47,852 bases of DNA from Hyphomicrobiales bacterium. GTDB taxonomy: Bacteria; Pseudomonadota; Alphaproteobacteria; Rhizobiales; Methyloligellaceae. The notes under the pieces were generated by a model, which did not search any database, was not told the DNA's origin, and saw nothing but the letters and a program-made list of their open reading frames with translations. Each line of letters begins with the position of its first letter. The first letter of the stretch is position 1. The position numbers and the translations under genes were made by a program. Of the stretch, positions 25,014 through 33,613 are shown piece by piece. The DNA lies in the NCBI GenBank assembly GCA_028280515.1, contig JANQLP010000210.1, positions 1 through 47,852 on the forward strand, given 5' to 3'.

Positions 25014-26155
25014 GTGTCGAAACCATCCTCACCAATGCGGATATCGTGATGCCCGACGAGGTCATCCACGGAACCGTCCTCGTCAGAGACGGCAAGATCG
25101 CCGATATCGATCACGGGCGGTCCAGCCTACCCGCGGCGGTCGACCTTGAAGGCGACACGCTTATTCCGGGACTGGTTGAACTCCACACCGACAATATCGA
25201 ACGCCACCTCATGCCCCGGCCCAAGGCCGACTGGCCGAGCGAGGCGGCCGTCGTCTCCCACGACCGGGAAGTCGTGGCGGCAGGCATCACCACGGTCTGT
25301 AACGCGCTCGCCGTCGGCGCGGTCAGCACGCATCCGGTGCGCGAGACGATGCTCACCGAGATCTGCCATACTGTCGATGCGCTCAAGGGAGAACGTGCAC
25401 TCAAGGCCGATCACTTCCTGCATTTCCGGTGCGAAATCAGTTATGCCGGAATGCTCGACCTCCTCGAACCGGTTATCGATCACCATGCCATTCGCGTGAT
25501 CTCGGTGATGGACCATACTCCGGGCCAGCGCCAGTTTGCCGATATCGAAGAGTATACGACCTTCTACAAGGGCCGGTTCGGATTGAACGACGGCGAGCTT
25601 GAGAAGTTCATGAAAGAGCGGCAGGAGGACCAGCGCCGTTACAGCGCCGCCAATCGCGCGGAGGTCGTCGCGCTGGGTCAGGACCGTGGCATCTCTCTGG
25701 CGAGCCATGACGATGCCACCGAGGATCATGTGGAGGAAGCCATCTCCGACGGGATCGTCATTGCCGAGTTCCCGACCACCAAAGAGGCCGCGGCCAAGTC
25801 TCACGAGAACGGACTGGCGGTTCTTATGGGTGGGCCCAATATGGTGCGGGGACGCTCGCACAACGGCAACATCTCAGCCCGCGATCTCGCCGAAGCCGGC
25901 ACGCTTGACATCATCTCGAGCGACTACATTCCCGCATCGTTGCTCTACGCGGCACTCATCATGGAAAAGAGCGTCGACAGCATCACGCTACCGCAAGCAA
26001 TCGCGACGATAACCCGTACGCCGGCGCGTCAGATCGGGTTGGAGGATCGTGGCGAAATCTCCATCGGCAAACGCGCAGACCTCGTGCGTTACAGGGAGAC
26101 CGGGAAAGTACCCGTCATTCGCAGTGTGTGGCGTGAGGGTCAGGTCGTTGCCTGA
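25010..26155 (+). CDS. phnM: PhnM, ribose-1-phosphonate-triphosphate pyrophosphohydrolase
   Basis: PhnM is an amidohydrolase-fold metalloenzyme that removes pyrophosphate from 5-triphosphoribosyl-1-phosphonate, giving the PhnJ substrate. The family blocks are present: LVELHTDNIERHLMPRPKA, a metal site further on in VISVMDHTPGQRQF, SLASHDDATEDHV and GGPNMVRGRSHNGN. The 381-residue length is standard. It overlaps phnL by 4 nt and the likely phnN start by 8 nt. Confidence 0.95.
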   Translation: MSVETILTNADIVMPDEVIHGTVLVRDGKIADIDHGRSSLPAAVDLEGDTLIPGLVELHTDNIERHLMPRPKADWPSEAAVVSHDREVVAAGITTVCNALAVGAVSTHPVRETMLTEICHTVDALKGERALKADHFLHFRCEISYAGMLDLLEPVIDHHAIRVISVMDHTPGQRQFADIEEYTTFYKGRFGLNDGELEKFMKERQEDQRRYSAANRAEVVALGQDRGISLASHDDATEDHVEEAISDGIVIAEFPTTKEAAAKSHENGLAVLMGGPNMVRGRSHNGNISARDLAEAGTLDIISSDYIPASLLYAALIMEKSVDSITLPQAIATITRTPARQIGLEDRGEISIGKRADLVRYRETGKVPVIRSVWREGQVVA

Positions 26156-26744
26156 AGCCCAGCCAGCCCAGGCCGACCGAACGGGGTGTCTTGTGCTGGT
26201 GGTCGGACCGAGCGGCTCCGGCAAGGATTCGCTCATCGCCGATGCGCGCAAGGTCCTCTCCGGCGACCCGCGCTTTCACTTTCCGCAACGCGTCATCACC
26301 CGCGAACCCGATGCAACCGAGGGACACGAGCCGGTGTCCGAGGCCGAATTCGAGAGCAGGCTGAAGGCCGGCGGATTTCTTCTGCACTGGCGCGCGCATG
26401 GTCTTTCCTACGCCATACCCTCGGAAACCGCCGATTATCTTGCCCGAGGCGCGTGCGTCATCGCCAATGTATCGCGCACCATCATTGCCGAGACCTGCCG
26501 CACGTTTCCGAATGTGCGGGTCGTGCATGTCACGGCCAACCCGGAAGTGTTGCGCGGGCGGCTCGAGAGCCGGCAACGCGAGAACGCCACCGACCGCAAC
26601 GCGCGGCTCAGGCGCGCACCCGATATGGATGTTCCGCCGGAATGCCACGCCGATGAAATCGCGAACAACGGCCAACTCATCGAGGCGGCCAAGCGGTTCA
26701 ACGCGCTGATTTCGGGTTATGCGGAGAGTGCGACCCGCGAGTGA
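26148..26744 (+). CDS. phnN: Ribose 1,5-bisphosphokinase PhnN
   Basis: PhnN phosphorylates ribose 1,5-bisphosphate to PRPP, the last step that returns the ribose carrier. It has the guanylate-kinase-like fold with Walker A VGPSGSGKDS and the family segments RVITREPDATEGHEPVSEAE and WRAHGLSYAIP. Start choice is uncertain: TTG 26148 behind GAGGGTCAGG gives 198 residues, and GTG 26133 gives 203. The 3' end overlaps the convergent DUF1045 gene by 28 bp (26717-26744), so the two transcripts are antisense there. Confidence 0.9.
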   Translation: MPEAQPAQADRTGCLVLVVGPSGSGKDSLIADARKVLSGDPRFHFPQRVITREPDATEGHEPVSEAEFESRLKAGGFLLHWRAHGLSYAIPSETADYLARGACVIANVSRTIIAETCRTFPNVRVVHVTANPEVLRGRLESRQRENATDRNARLRRAPDMDVPPECHADEIANNGQLIEAAKRFNALISGYAESATRE

Positions 26745-27409
26745 AGCCGGAAGTTTGCCTCCGGGTCCGGCTGCTCCAGCAGGCTGATCGCGTTCAGCTC
26801 GACAGGGTCCGCCAGGATCGGCGCCAATGGACGGCCAAGTGCGGTTGAGACCCGTTCACGCTCTCTCTCCCCGAGGTTCCCCGTGAGCGTCATGTGAAAA
26901 CGGAACTGGTCGCCAACATAAGGGTAGCCATAGGTCTCCATGAGGATGCGCTGGTAGGCCGTGAGCGGTGCGCGGAGCCGGCGCGCGCGTTCCTTATCCG
27001 TCAGCGCCGCCCGCAGCGTGTCGCAGCCGAACATGCACGCCAGCGCAAGGCGGCGCAGCGAGATGTCGTTTTCCGGGCGGAGCGCCAGAAATCCATCCAG
27101 CACGCCTATGGACAACCACAGGGGTGGCGGACAGCGCACCGAGCGTGCAATGGCCTCCATCCGCGCGACCACGTTATCGACCGTGATGGCTGGCGCGAGA
27201 TGGAACGGCGCGACCAGGGTCGCGTGGAAGCCGTAGCGGGCGGGCGTGTCGACCGCTTCGGCGGACAGCTCGCCGAGACCGTACGTGTCCCGCTCACATG
27301 CATGACCGGTGTGGCAGTCATAGCCGAACCAACGCGCTGCAAAGTGCGCGAGGGCGGAGCCTTCATCGGGAAGGAAGTAGATCGCGTATCGTGGTGCGGC
27401 GCCGCCCAC
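26717..27409 (-). CDS. DUF1045 protein, phosphonate-linked 2H phosphoesterase fold
   Basis: A 230-residue DUF1045 protein of the type regularly found in phn operons. It has the two His-x-Thr motifs of the 2H phosphoesterase superfamily: YGFHATLVAPF (His62, Thr64) and a later FHMTLTGN. Such enzymes act on 2',3'-cyclic or similar phosphodiesters. No phnP is present in the window, so this protein is a candidate for opening or processing the cyclic ribose phosphate made by PhnJ; that is inference. GTG 27409 is chosen behind GAGGAGAAA. It is the last gene of the leftward phnC-phnD-phnE set and overlaps phnN tail to tail. Confidence 0.85.
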   Translation of the reverse strand: MGGAAPRYAIYFLPDEGSALAHFAARWFGYDCHTGHACERDTYGLGELSAEAVDTPARYGFHATLVAPFHLAPAITVDNVVARMEAIARSVRCPPPLWLSIGVLDGFLALRPENDISLRRLALACMFGCDTLRAALTDKERARRLRAPLTAYQRILMETYGYPYVGDQFRFHMTLTGNLGERERERVSTALGRPLAPILADPVELNAISLLEQPDPEANFRLHSRVALSA

Positions 27410-27446
27410 CTGAACCGTTTCTCCTCAAGCGGCAGGCGGCCCCATG

Positions 27447-28271
27447 TCAGACGAGCATGCTGCGGAGCCGTGCGCTCACCATATCGATGATCATGACCGA
27501 AGCCACGACAATGATGATGATAGCCGCCGTTTCCGCATACTGGAACGAGCGAATGTTCTCATAAAGGGAATGGCCGATGCCGCCGGCACCGATGATGCCG
27601 AGCACGGTCGCTGACCGCACGTTGGTCTCGAACCGGTAAAGCGTGAACGAACTCCAGAGCGGGATGACCTGCGGGATGATGCCGAAGATCACCTCCTGCA
27701 GACGGCTTGCCCCCGTCGCCCGGATGCCCTCGACGGGCCGGGGATCGCAGGCCTCGACAGCCTCGGAAAAGAGCTTGGCGACGATGCCCGTGTTGTGAAC
27801 GAACAGGGCCATGACCCCGGCGAACGGCCCGAGACCGACGGCAACCACGAACAGCAGCGCGAAAACAATCTCGTTGATGGCGCGGGAGGCGTCCATGAGG
27901 CGGCGGATCGGCTGCACGACCCATTGCGGGCAGACGTTGGATGAGCTCAGGATTGCGAACGGTATGCCGACGATCACCGCGAGCGCGGTTCCCCAGACCG
28001 CAATCTGGATCGTGACCAGCATTTCCTCGAAATAGATGTCCCAGTCATGGAAGTTCGGCCTGAGGAAGGCGCTCGTGAACTCCGCCATGTTGCGCCAGTC
28101 CGTGAACAGCAGAATCCAGTTCTTCATTTCCGTCGGACCCCAGCTCCACGCGAGCAGAGCCAGGATGGCGAGGGAAATCAGAATGCCCCGTATCCTGCGC
28201 CGCCAGGGCTGGCGCGGAACGGTGAGTGGTTCGGACTCCGTGGGAACGGGCGCTGCGGTGATATCGGCCAT
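27447..28271 (-). CDS. phnE: Phosphonate ABC transporter permease PhnE
   Basis: PhnE is the inner-membrane channel of the phosphonate importer. The 274-residue product has one N-terminal helix (ILISLAILALLAWSW), about five more membrane helices and the ATPase-docking EAA loop (EAVEACDPRPVEGIRATGAS). The frame extends upstream to 28340, but ATG 28271, preceded by AGGGGGG, gives the typical start MADITAAP. Only one permease gene is present; many alphaproteobacteria have phnE1 and phnE2, so this one probably forms a homodimer. Confidence 0.93.
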   Translation of the reverse strand: MADITAAPVPTESEPLTVPRQPWRRRIRGILISLAILALLAWSWGPTEMKNWILLFTDWRNMAEFTSAFLRPNFHDWDIYFEEMLVTIQIAVWGTALAVIVGIPFAILSSSNVCPQWVVQPIRRLMDASRAINEIVFALLFVVAVGLGPFAGVMALFVHNTGIVAKLFSEAVEACDPRPVEGIRATGASRLQEVIFGIIPQVIPLWSSFTLYRFETNVRSATVLGIIGAGGIGHSLYENIRSFQYAETAAIIIIVVASVMIIDMVSARLRSMLV

Positions 28272-28327
28272 GAAGACCCCCCTGATCAGATATGCGCGCT
28301 GACGGACATGCGGTCCGGAAACAGATG

Positions 28328-28355
28328 GGCGCCGGAGCATCCCGGCTCCGGCGCC
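28328..28355 (-). other. Strong intercistronic hairpin between phnD and phnE
   Basis: GGCGCCGGAGC (28328-28338) and GCTCCGGCGCC (28345-28355) form a perfect 11-bp stem with a 6-nt loop, 30 nt after the phnD stop in the direction of transcription. No U-tract follows, so read-through into phnE is expected. It probably stabilises the phnD mRNA end so that the binding protein exceeds the permease. Confidence 0.65.
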
Positions 28356-28385
28356 ATTGCGTTGTCCGGTTTCGGAGAACCCCGG

Positions 28386-29396
28386 TTACATGCTCGGGGT
28401 TTCTTTCATCAGCTTGCTGATCTCGTCGCTCTGCTTCCTGAGCTCCGCGATCCGGTTTTCCTTTTCCGCGTCGCTCAGCTTGGTGTCGCCCTTGATCTTC
28501 AGGATCTGCTTGTTGATGCCGAGCTGGCGGATGGGATAGAGCTGCGCGTCCGAAGACGGCTTGAAGGGCGCCCACTGCAGATCGGTCAGCACCTTACGTG
28601 CCTCGGCGATCTCTTGCGGCGAACCGATGCGGCCGTAGGTCATGACGAAGTGATAGAGCTTCGCCTTGAGATCAGGATCGAGGTCCTTGCGCCAGACCAG
28701 CGGATCGGACGGGATCAGCGGCGACTGCCAGATCACCCGGATATTCTTGTGCGCATCCGGATTGGTCTTCAGCAGCCGGCGCATGTTCTCCGTGTTGTTC
28801 GTGGCGGCATCGACCTGCTTGTTGGCGACGGCCATGGCATTGGCCTGATGGTTGGCGTTACGAACGGTCTTGAAGCACTTCTTCGGATCGACGTTGCGCT
28901 CGGCGAAAATATACGTCGTCGGCACCAGGAAGCCCGACGTCGAGTTGGGATCGCCGATGCCGAAATCGACCGACTTGTCGCACTTCAGAATGTCGTCGAG
29001 CTTCTGATACGGGCTGTCCTTGTGGACCAGAACGAGCGACCAGTAACCGGGATTGCCATCGCTATCGACGGTCTGCGCGAACACTTCGCCGTTGGAGCGG
29101 TCGACCGCCTCGATGGCGGACTTGTTGCCGAACCAGGCGACCTGAACCTTGTTGAAGCGCATCGCCTCGATCACGCCGGCATAGTCCGAGGCATAGAAGC
29201 CCTTGACCTTAACGCCTGTCGCTTTCTCCATCGCCCGGAGATACGGCTCCCAGGTCGACTTCAGGTTCGAGGTGGACTCCGTCGAGATGACGCCGAAATT
29301 GATCGACTTCTCGTCGGCAGCGTTCGCAACCGGGACGGAGATTGAAGCGGCGAGCGCGATGGCCACCGCGGATTTCAGGACGGTACGACGTAGCAT
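28386..29396 (-). CDS. phnD: Phosphonate ABC transporter substrate-binding protein PhnD
   Basis: PhnD binds phosphonates in the periplasm for import by PhnCE. A signal peptide of about 26 residues (RRTVLKS, hydrophobic core, VANAA) is followed by INFGVISTESTSNLKSTWEP. Conserved ligand-site regions include KVQVAWFGNKSAIEAV, DFGIGDPNSTSGFLVP and NANHQANAMAVANKQVDAAT. The 336-residue length matches E. coli PhnD. ATG 29396 follows AAGGAG. It lies between phnC and phnE, with hairpins on both sides. Confidence 0.94.
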   Translation of the reverse strand: MLRRTVLKSAVAIALAASISVPVANAADEKSINFGVISTESTSNLKSTWEPYLRAMEKATGVKVKGFYASDYAGVIEAMRFNKVQVAWFGNKSAIEAVDRSNGEVFAQTVDSDGNPGYWSLVLVHKDSPYQKLDDILKCDKSVDFGIGDPNSTSGFLVPTTYIFAERNVDPKKCFKTVRNANHQANAMAVANKQVDAATNNTENMRRLLKTNPDAHKNIRVIWQSPLIPSDPLVWRKDLDPDLKAKLYHFVMTYGRIGSPQEIAEARKVLTDLQWAPFKPSSDAQLYPIRQLGINKQILKIKGDTKLSDAEKENRIAELRKQSDEISKLMKETPSM

Positions 29397-29427
29397 TGTT
29401 GAAGCTCCTTTTGCTGCTTCTCCCGGA

Positions 29428-29457
29428 GCCCGCTCTTCAGTCCTGTTCCAAGCGGGC
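29428..29457 (-). other. Intercistronic stem between phnC and phnD
   Basis: GCCCGCT (29428-29434) pairs with AGCGGGC (29451-29457), a 7-bp stem with a 16-nt loop in the 97-nt gap between phnC and phnD. There is no terminator-like T-run. It is weaker than the hairpin after phnD and may only modulate relative expression. Confidence 0.4.
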
Positions 29458-29493
29458 AGACAAACTTGTTGTTGTGCAATTCAAACGCCGCAC

Positions 29494-30408
29494 TCACGCC
29501 GTACCGGCGGTCGCGAGCGTCTGCTCGAAGTCCTTCTTGCGGCCCTTGCCGTTGGCAGGCCGCTTTCGCTTTTTGGATGCGCCGTCGGCCTCGTGCTCCA
29601 TACCCGGCAGAAAGAGCTCCTTGCTCTCCGCGCCGTAAAGCTCGCCGAGGAACTGGGGGGTCAGGGTGTCTGACGGTCCGTCATAGACGATTTCGCCGTC
29701 GCGCAGCGCGACCGTCCGCGGGCAGTACCGCAAGGCGAACTCCACCTGATGCAGCGACACAAGGACGGTTATGCCCTCCTCCTTGTTGAGGGTGGCGAGG
29801 ATGTCCATGACGCGCCTGGCGGAATTCGGATCAAGCGAAGCAATCGGCTCATCGGCAATCAGGATTTCCGCGCCCTGCAGCAGAGTGCGCGCGATCGCAG
29901 CGCGTTGCTGCTGCCCGCCGGACAGTTCGGACCCGCGCTTGAGTGCATGATCGTCGATGCCCACCCGGCGCAGCGCCGCCATGGCCTTCAGCTTCTCGTC
30001 GTTGGAAAAACGGCCCAGCGAGCCCCGCCAGCGCGGGATCTGACCCAGAAGCCCGAGCAGAACGTTCGTCAGAAGCGACAGGCGCGAGACCAGATTGAAT
30101 TGCTGGAAAATGATGCCGACGTGCGAGCGGATAGTGTTGGCGTTGCCCGACACGCGGCCGTCGCGCTGGATCGGATTTCCGAATATGTTGATGCAGCACG
30201 GTGCTTCGTCGCCCGCGCTCTGCGGCTTCCGGTCAATCGGCGTGAGACCGGCGATCGCGCGAATAAGAGTCGATTTACCTGAACCGGACGCGCCGATCAG
30301 GGCAACCATTTCGCCTCTGTCAATGGACAGGGAAACCGTCTTCAGAACCCGTTTTCCCCGCTGGAATGACTTGCAGACATTGACAACCTTCACCGCTGTC
30401 TCTGACAC
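29494..30408 (-). CDS. phnC: Phosphonate ABC transporter ATP-binding protein PhnC
   Basis: PhnC powers phosphonate import. It carries Walker A GASGSGKST, Q-loop VGIIFQQFNLVSRLSLLTNV, signature LSGGQQQRAAIARTL, Walker B ILIADEPIASLDPNSAR and switch LVSLHQVEFALRYC. A basic tail (SKKRKRPANGKGRKKDFEQ) extends beyond the ATPase domain, making 304 residues, longer than the usual 260-280. The start is GTG 30408 behind AGAGGG. The gene is first in the leftward transporter operon. I saw no clear Pho box in its upstream region (30409-30602). Confidence 0.94.
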   Translation of the reverse strand: MSETAVKVVNVCKSFQRGKRVLKTVSLSIDRGEMVALIGASGSGKSTLIRAIAGLTPIDRKPQSAGDEAPCCINIFGNPIQRDGRVSGNANTIRSHVGIIFQQFNLVSRLSLLTNVLLGLLGQIPRWRGSLGRFSNDEKLKAMAALRRVGIDDHALKRGSELSGGQQQRAAIARTLLQGAEILIADEPIASLDPNSARRVMDILATLNKEEGITVLVSLHQVEFALRYCPRTVALRDGEIVYDGPSDTLTPQFLGELYGAESKELFLPGMEHEADGASKKRKRPANGKGRKKDFEQTLATAGTA

Positions 30409-30707
30409 CGCGCACCCTCTTCAATTGTTGAAACCCCGTCGGAACGGCCCCTCCACTAGCAACGGCATGTGACACGCGTGTTAAGGGTGTTCATTCGTCC
30501 GGGACCTGTGGAGAAGGTGTCGAAAAGAGCGTAATCGCCGGTGCAGCGTTGGATTGGCCGCCCCGCCGCAACATATGCGGCAATTGAGCCGGCGGGATTG
30601 CTTTGACAGTTGATGTGCGCGCCTGCAATACCGCTAAATCGCGCTCAGGATCGCGAAGCCCCAACAGGGACCGCCCCGCGCAACAGAAACTGGACGATTG
30701 GACGATC

Positions 30708-31994
30708 ATGCTTGGAAACGAAGGAGTGTCACTGCCGCCTGATCATCCGTCGCGGCTGAGCATCAACAATGAGGTTCACGCGCGCCCGCCCGAGGCTTTG
30801 CCCGAGCGCGCGCGCATCACGTATCTCGTTCTGCTCGATGATCCCGACATGTCGCCGGTGTGCGACCTGTGCGAGCGTTTCGGCGTGGAACCGCCCGGAG
30901 AAAACGCGCGGCATTACAGCGCCGACCTCGGGCCGTTCCGCCTGAAGTGGGAGCGGCATACGGAATTCACGCGGTACTGGTTCATCACGCCGGCAAAGGG
31001 CGGAACCGAACCCTTCTCCGGCATGGCCCTGAAAAGCGTTCCGGAAGAGTGGCTCAAGTCCCTGTCGGGCGAGGTGCTTGCGGCGAACAATCTGGAGCTC
31101 GTGCCGCGCCCGCGCGCGCGAATTGACGAGAACAGGCTGTCGCAGGAGCATTTCGCCGGGAACATGGTCATCGGCTCCGAGATCTCCGGCGGACGCGGCC
31201 TGGCCTTCACCGATTTCCGGATCCACGCGGACGGGTTCGGCCGGATCCTGGTCTATGAGAACGGCCAAACGCCGCACCAGCGCGGGCGAAACGTGCAACG
31301 GCTCCTGGAAATCGATACCTACCGCGTGCTTGCGCTGCTGGCCTTGCCAATCGCGCGCGGACTGGTGCCCATGCTCGGTGAGTTCGAGCGCGAACTGACG
31401 GAGATCACCGAGGAGATGCGGGACGCGGACCATACGCGTGAACCGGAGCTCCTCGACCGCCTGACGCTGCTGCATGCCAACATCGTGCGCGAGCACACCG
31501 CGAGCCAGTTCAGGTTCTCCGCCGCCACCGCCTACGCCGAACTTGTGGACTACCGCATCTCCGAATTGCGCGAGCAGCGCATCGAAGGGTTGCAGACATT
31601 TGCCGAATTCACCGAGCGGCGCCTGCTTCCGGCGATGAAGACATGCCAGTCGACCGCGAACTGGCTGAGCACCGTCTCGCAGCGCGTCGCGCGCGCGACC
31701 CAACTGCTGTCGACACGCGTCGACATCACGCGCGAAAAGCAGAACCAGGTGCTTCTGGAAAGCATGAACCGGCGCGCCCGGCTTCAACTGCGCCTGCAAC
31801 AGACGGTCGAAGGCCTGTCAATCGCGGCCATCACTTACTACATCGTCGGCCTTGTGGGATATGCCGCAAAGGGCGCCAATCAGGCCGGCCTGATCCCGTG
31901 GAGCGATACCATGGTGACCGCGGTCAGCATCATTCCAGTCGTCGCTTTCGTGGCGTGGGGCGTCCGGCATGTGCGCAAGGCAGTGACGGGATGA
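30708..31994 (+). CDS. DUF3422 family membrane-anchored protein
   Basis: A 428-residue DUF3422 protein. The family-specific N-terminal motif LSINNEVHARPPEALP is clear. The middle is soluble, with a long helical or coiled region (residues about 220-350, rich in Glu/Arg), and two hydrophobic helices lie at the C-terminus (SIAAITYYIVGLVGYAA and TAVSIIPVVAFVAWG). It is widespread in alphaproteobacteria without known function. I set the start at ATG 30708 because the family motif follows closely; the frame is open to TTG 30603 without recognisable sequence. The 299-bp stretch 30409-30707 between divergent phnC and this gene holds no other gene I can support. Confidence 0.85.
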   Translation: MLGNEGVSLPPDHPSRLSINNEVHARPPEALPERARITYLVLLDDPDMSPVCDLCERFGVEPPGENARHYSADLGPFRLKWERHTEFTRYWFITPAKGGTEPFSGMALKSVPEEWLKSLSGEVLAANNLELVPRPRARIDENRLSQEHFAGNMVIGSEISGGRGLAFTDFRIHADGFGRILVYENGQTPHQRGRNVQRLLEIDTYRVLALLALPIARGLVPMLGEFERELTEITEEMRDADHTREPELLDRLTLLHANIVREHTASQFRFSAATAYAELVDYRISELREQRIEGLQTFAEFTERRLLPAMKTCQSTANWLSTVSQRVARATQLLSTRVDITREKQNQVLLESMNRRARLQLRLQQTVEGLSIAAITYYIVGLVGYAAKGANQAGLIPWSDTMVTAVSIIPVVAFVAWGVRHVRKAVTG

Positions 31995-32013
31995 CGGCGC
32001 CTGCAGAAACCCG

Positions 32014-33420
32014 TCAGCTCTCGTAGCGGGTGCTGCCGCGCCGCTTGGTGTCGATGGGCAACTCGGTCAGCAAGGGCTGGTGTGCCCGCTGCGAGCATGC
32101 CTGGCGCGGACAAACGTGACAGTTGATCCCGATCGGGCTGAACAGATCCTCGTTCTTCAGGTTGAACGACGCCGCGTAACCGATCTTCGGCGCATGGCGA
32201 AACTCGCATCCAAGCGCCAACGCCAGCCGTCGGTCCTGCGTTTCCTTGCTGAAGACGGGCCGGTCGGTGGTGCGGCTGATGGTGAAATACCGGCTGCCGT
32301 CGGGAAGCTCCACGAATTGCGGAATAATGATGCCGGGGGAGCGGAACGCCGTGTGGATGTTCCACACCGGACATGCGCCGCCATGGTCGGCGAGCGTGAA
32401 TGACGTCGAATTGAACCGCTTGGTGACGTTCCCGGCCTTGTCGACACGCAGAAAGAAGAACGGCACGCCCCGGCTGCCCTTGCGCTGCAGCGTGGTCAAT
32501 CTGTGGCTGACCTGCTCGAACGAGACGCAGAAAGAGGCGGCGATCTTGTCGATATCATAGTGCGTCTTCTCGGCCAGCGCGCGAAACGGCTTATACGGCA
32601 TCAGGAACGCGGCGGCGAAATAGTTGGCCAGTTCGACCTGACACCGGGCCTGACCGCGTTGCGACATCCGCCCCGCGCTTGCCGTCAGATTGTCGAGCAC
32701 ATCGGCAAATTCGATCAGGCAGAGGACATGCGCCAACTGGAAGACCCGGTTCTGGTGATCGAGCGCTTCGGAGAGCCAGACGGTCGAGGCCTGCTCGTCG
32801 TAGTACCGAACCGCCTCCTTCATCGTCTCGACCGGCCTGATGTCGACATCGATACCGTGCCGGGTCCGCAGACGCGCCTTCAGAACCGCATAGACGTCGT
32901 CCGCGCCGCACGGCTCCGATGCACGCAGCTCCTCCGCCGCCATCTCCAGCTCGTCGAAGTAGTTGGAGTGGTCCCGGAAGAAATCGTGGATGAGCGTTTC
33001 GGGCGAAGATACGAGCAACTCCTCCGGCATGCGCTCGCTGCCAAGCTGCGTGAGCTTTTCCAGCGCCGCGCGGTGATGGCGGTACAGGTAGAGAAACCGC
33101 TCCACCAGCTTCGGCGCGTGATCGATCGAGGCGCGCAACTCCTGTATGTCGGGGCTCCGGCCTCCGAACATCGGATCCTGGACGACATTGCGCAGCTCCG
33201 CCAGCCGGTTCGACGTCTCGTCCTTTATGAGGTCGCGCCAGTCGACGCTGTAGGCGCTTGCCAGCGCCGTGAGCATGCGGACCGACAGACTGCGCTGATT
33301 GTTCTCCAGAAGGTTGATGTAGGCGGTGCTCACGCCGAGCGCGCGCGCCATCTCGACCTGGGTCTGTTTATGCTCGCGCCTGAGCTGGCGCAGCTTCGGA
33401 CCGATGAGTGTCTTGCGCAT
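32014..33420 (-). CDS. XRE-family regulator of the ScfR (short-chain fatty acyl-CoA) type
   Basis: A 468-residue regulator. An N-terminal helix-turn-helix (LRQLRREHKQTQVEMARALG, then VSTAYINLLENNQRSLS) is followed by an IrrE-like central region (LANYFAAAFLMPYKPF) and the C-terminal ScfR/DUF2083 domain with CHVCPRQAC. Relatives such as RamB, PrpR and MccR bind acyl-CoAs and control acetate, propionate or 2-methylcitrate genes. No such genes are next to it, so its targets are elsewhere or it is autoregulated. ATG 33420 is used; a GTG codon directly precedes it. It converges with the DUF3422 gene. Confidence 0.9.
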   Translation of the reverse strand: MRKTLIGPKLRQLRREHKQTQVEMARALGVSTAYINLLENNQRSLSVRMLTALASAYSVDWRDLIKDETSNRLAELRNVVQDPMFGGRSPDIQELRASIDHAPKLVERFLYLYRHHRAALEKLTQLGSERMPEELLVSSPETLIHDFFRDHSNYFDELEMAAEELRASEPCGADDVYAVLKARLRTRHGIDVDIRPVETMKEAVRYYDEQASTVWLSEALDHQNRVFQLAHVLCLIEFADVLDNLTASAGRMSQRGQARCQVELANYFAAAFLMPYKPFRALAEKTHYDIDKIAASFCVSFEQVSHRLTTLQRKGSRGVPFFFLRVDKAGNVTKRFNSTSFTLADHGGACPVWNIHTAFRSPGIIIPQFVELPDGSRYFTISRTTDRPVFSKETQDRRLALALGCEFRHAPKIGYAASFNLKNEDLFSPIGINCHVCPRQACSQRAHQPLLTELPIDTKRRGSTRYES

Positions 33421-33435
33421 CACCCGGCCCTGAAA

Positions 33436-33472
33436 TTTACAATTTTACAAATAGTCATAGTTGTCATTGTAA
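33436..33472. promoter_or_regulatory. Candidate ScfR operator: TTTACAA repeats
   Basis: TTTACAA occurs twice in direct order (33436-33442 and 33444-33450) and a reverse copy TTGTAA lies at 33467-33472, all 16-52 bp upstream of the ScfR start in an AT-rich patch. RamB-type regulators bind TTTGCAA-like sequences, so this is a plausible autoregulatory site. The region 33421-33613 also has to carry the promoter of the divergent gene. Confidence 0.45.
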
Positions 33473-33613
33473 CAGATAACACATTTACGCGAAAGTTGAT
33501 GTGGGAACCGGGCAGGATTGCTACCAATTGTCGGGAATTGAACATCGGCCCCGGAAACGCCGCCGAACATCATCAGAACAAGTCAGGACAAGAAAGAGGG
33601 ACAGAGCGGGACA

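Noticed and set aside
30440-30500. Possible Pho box upstream of phnC (GTGACAC-like sequence)
   Set aside because: Only one poor half-site is visible and no second copy lies in 11-bp phase.
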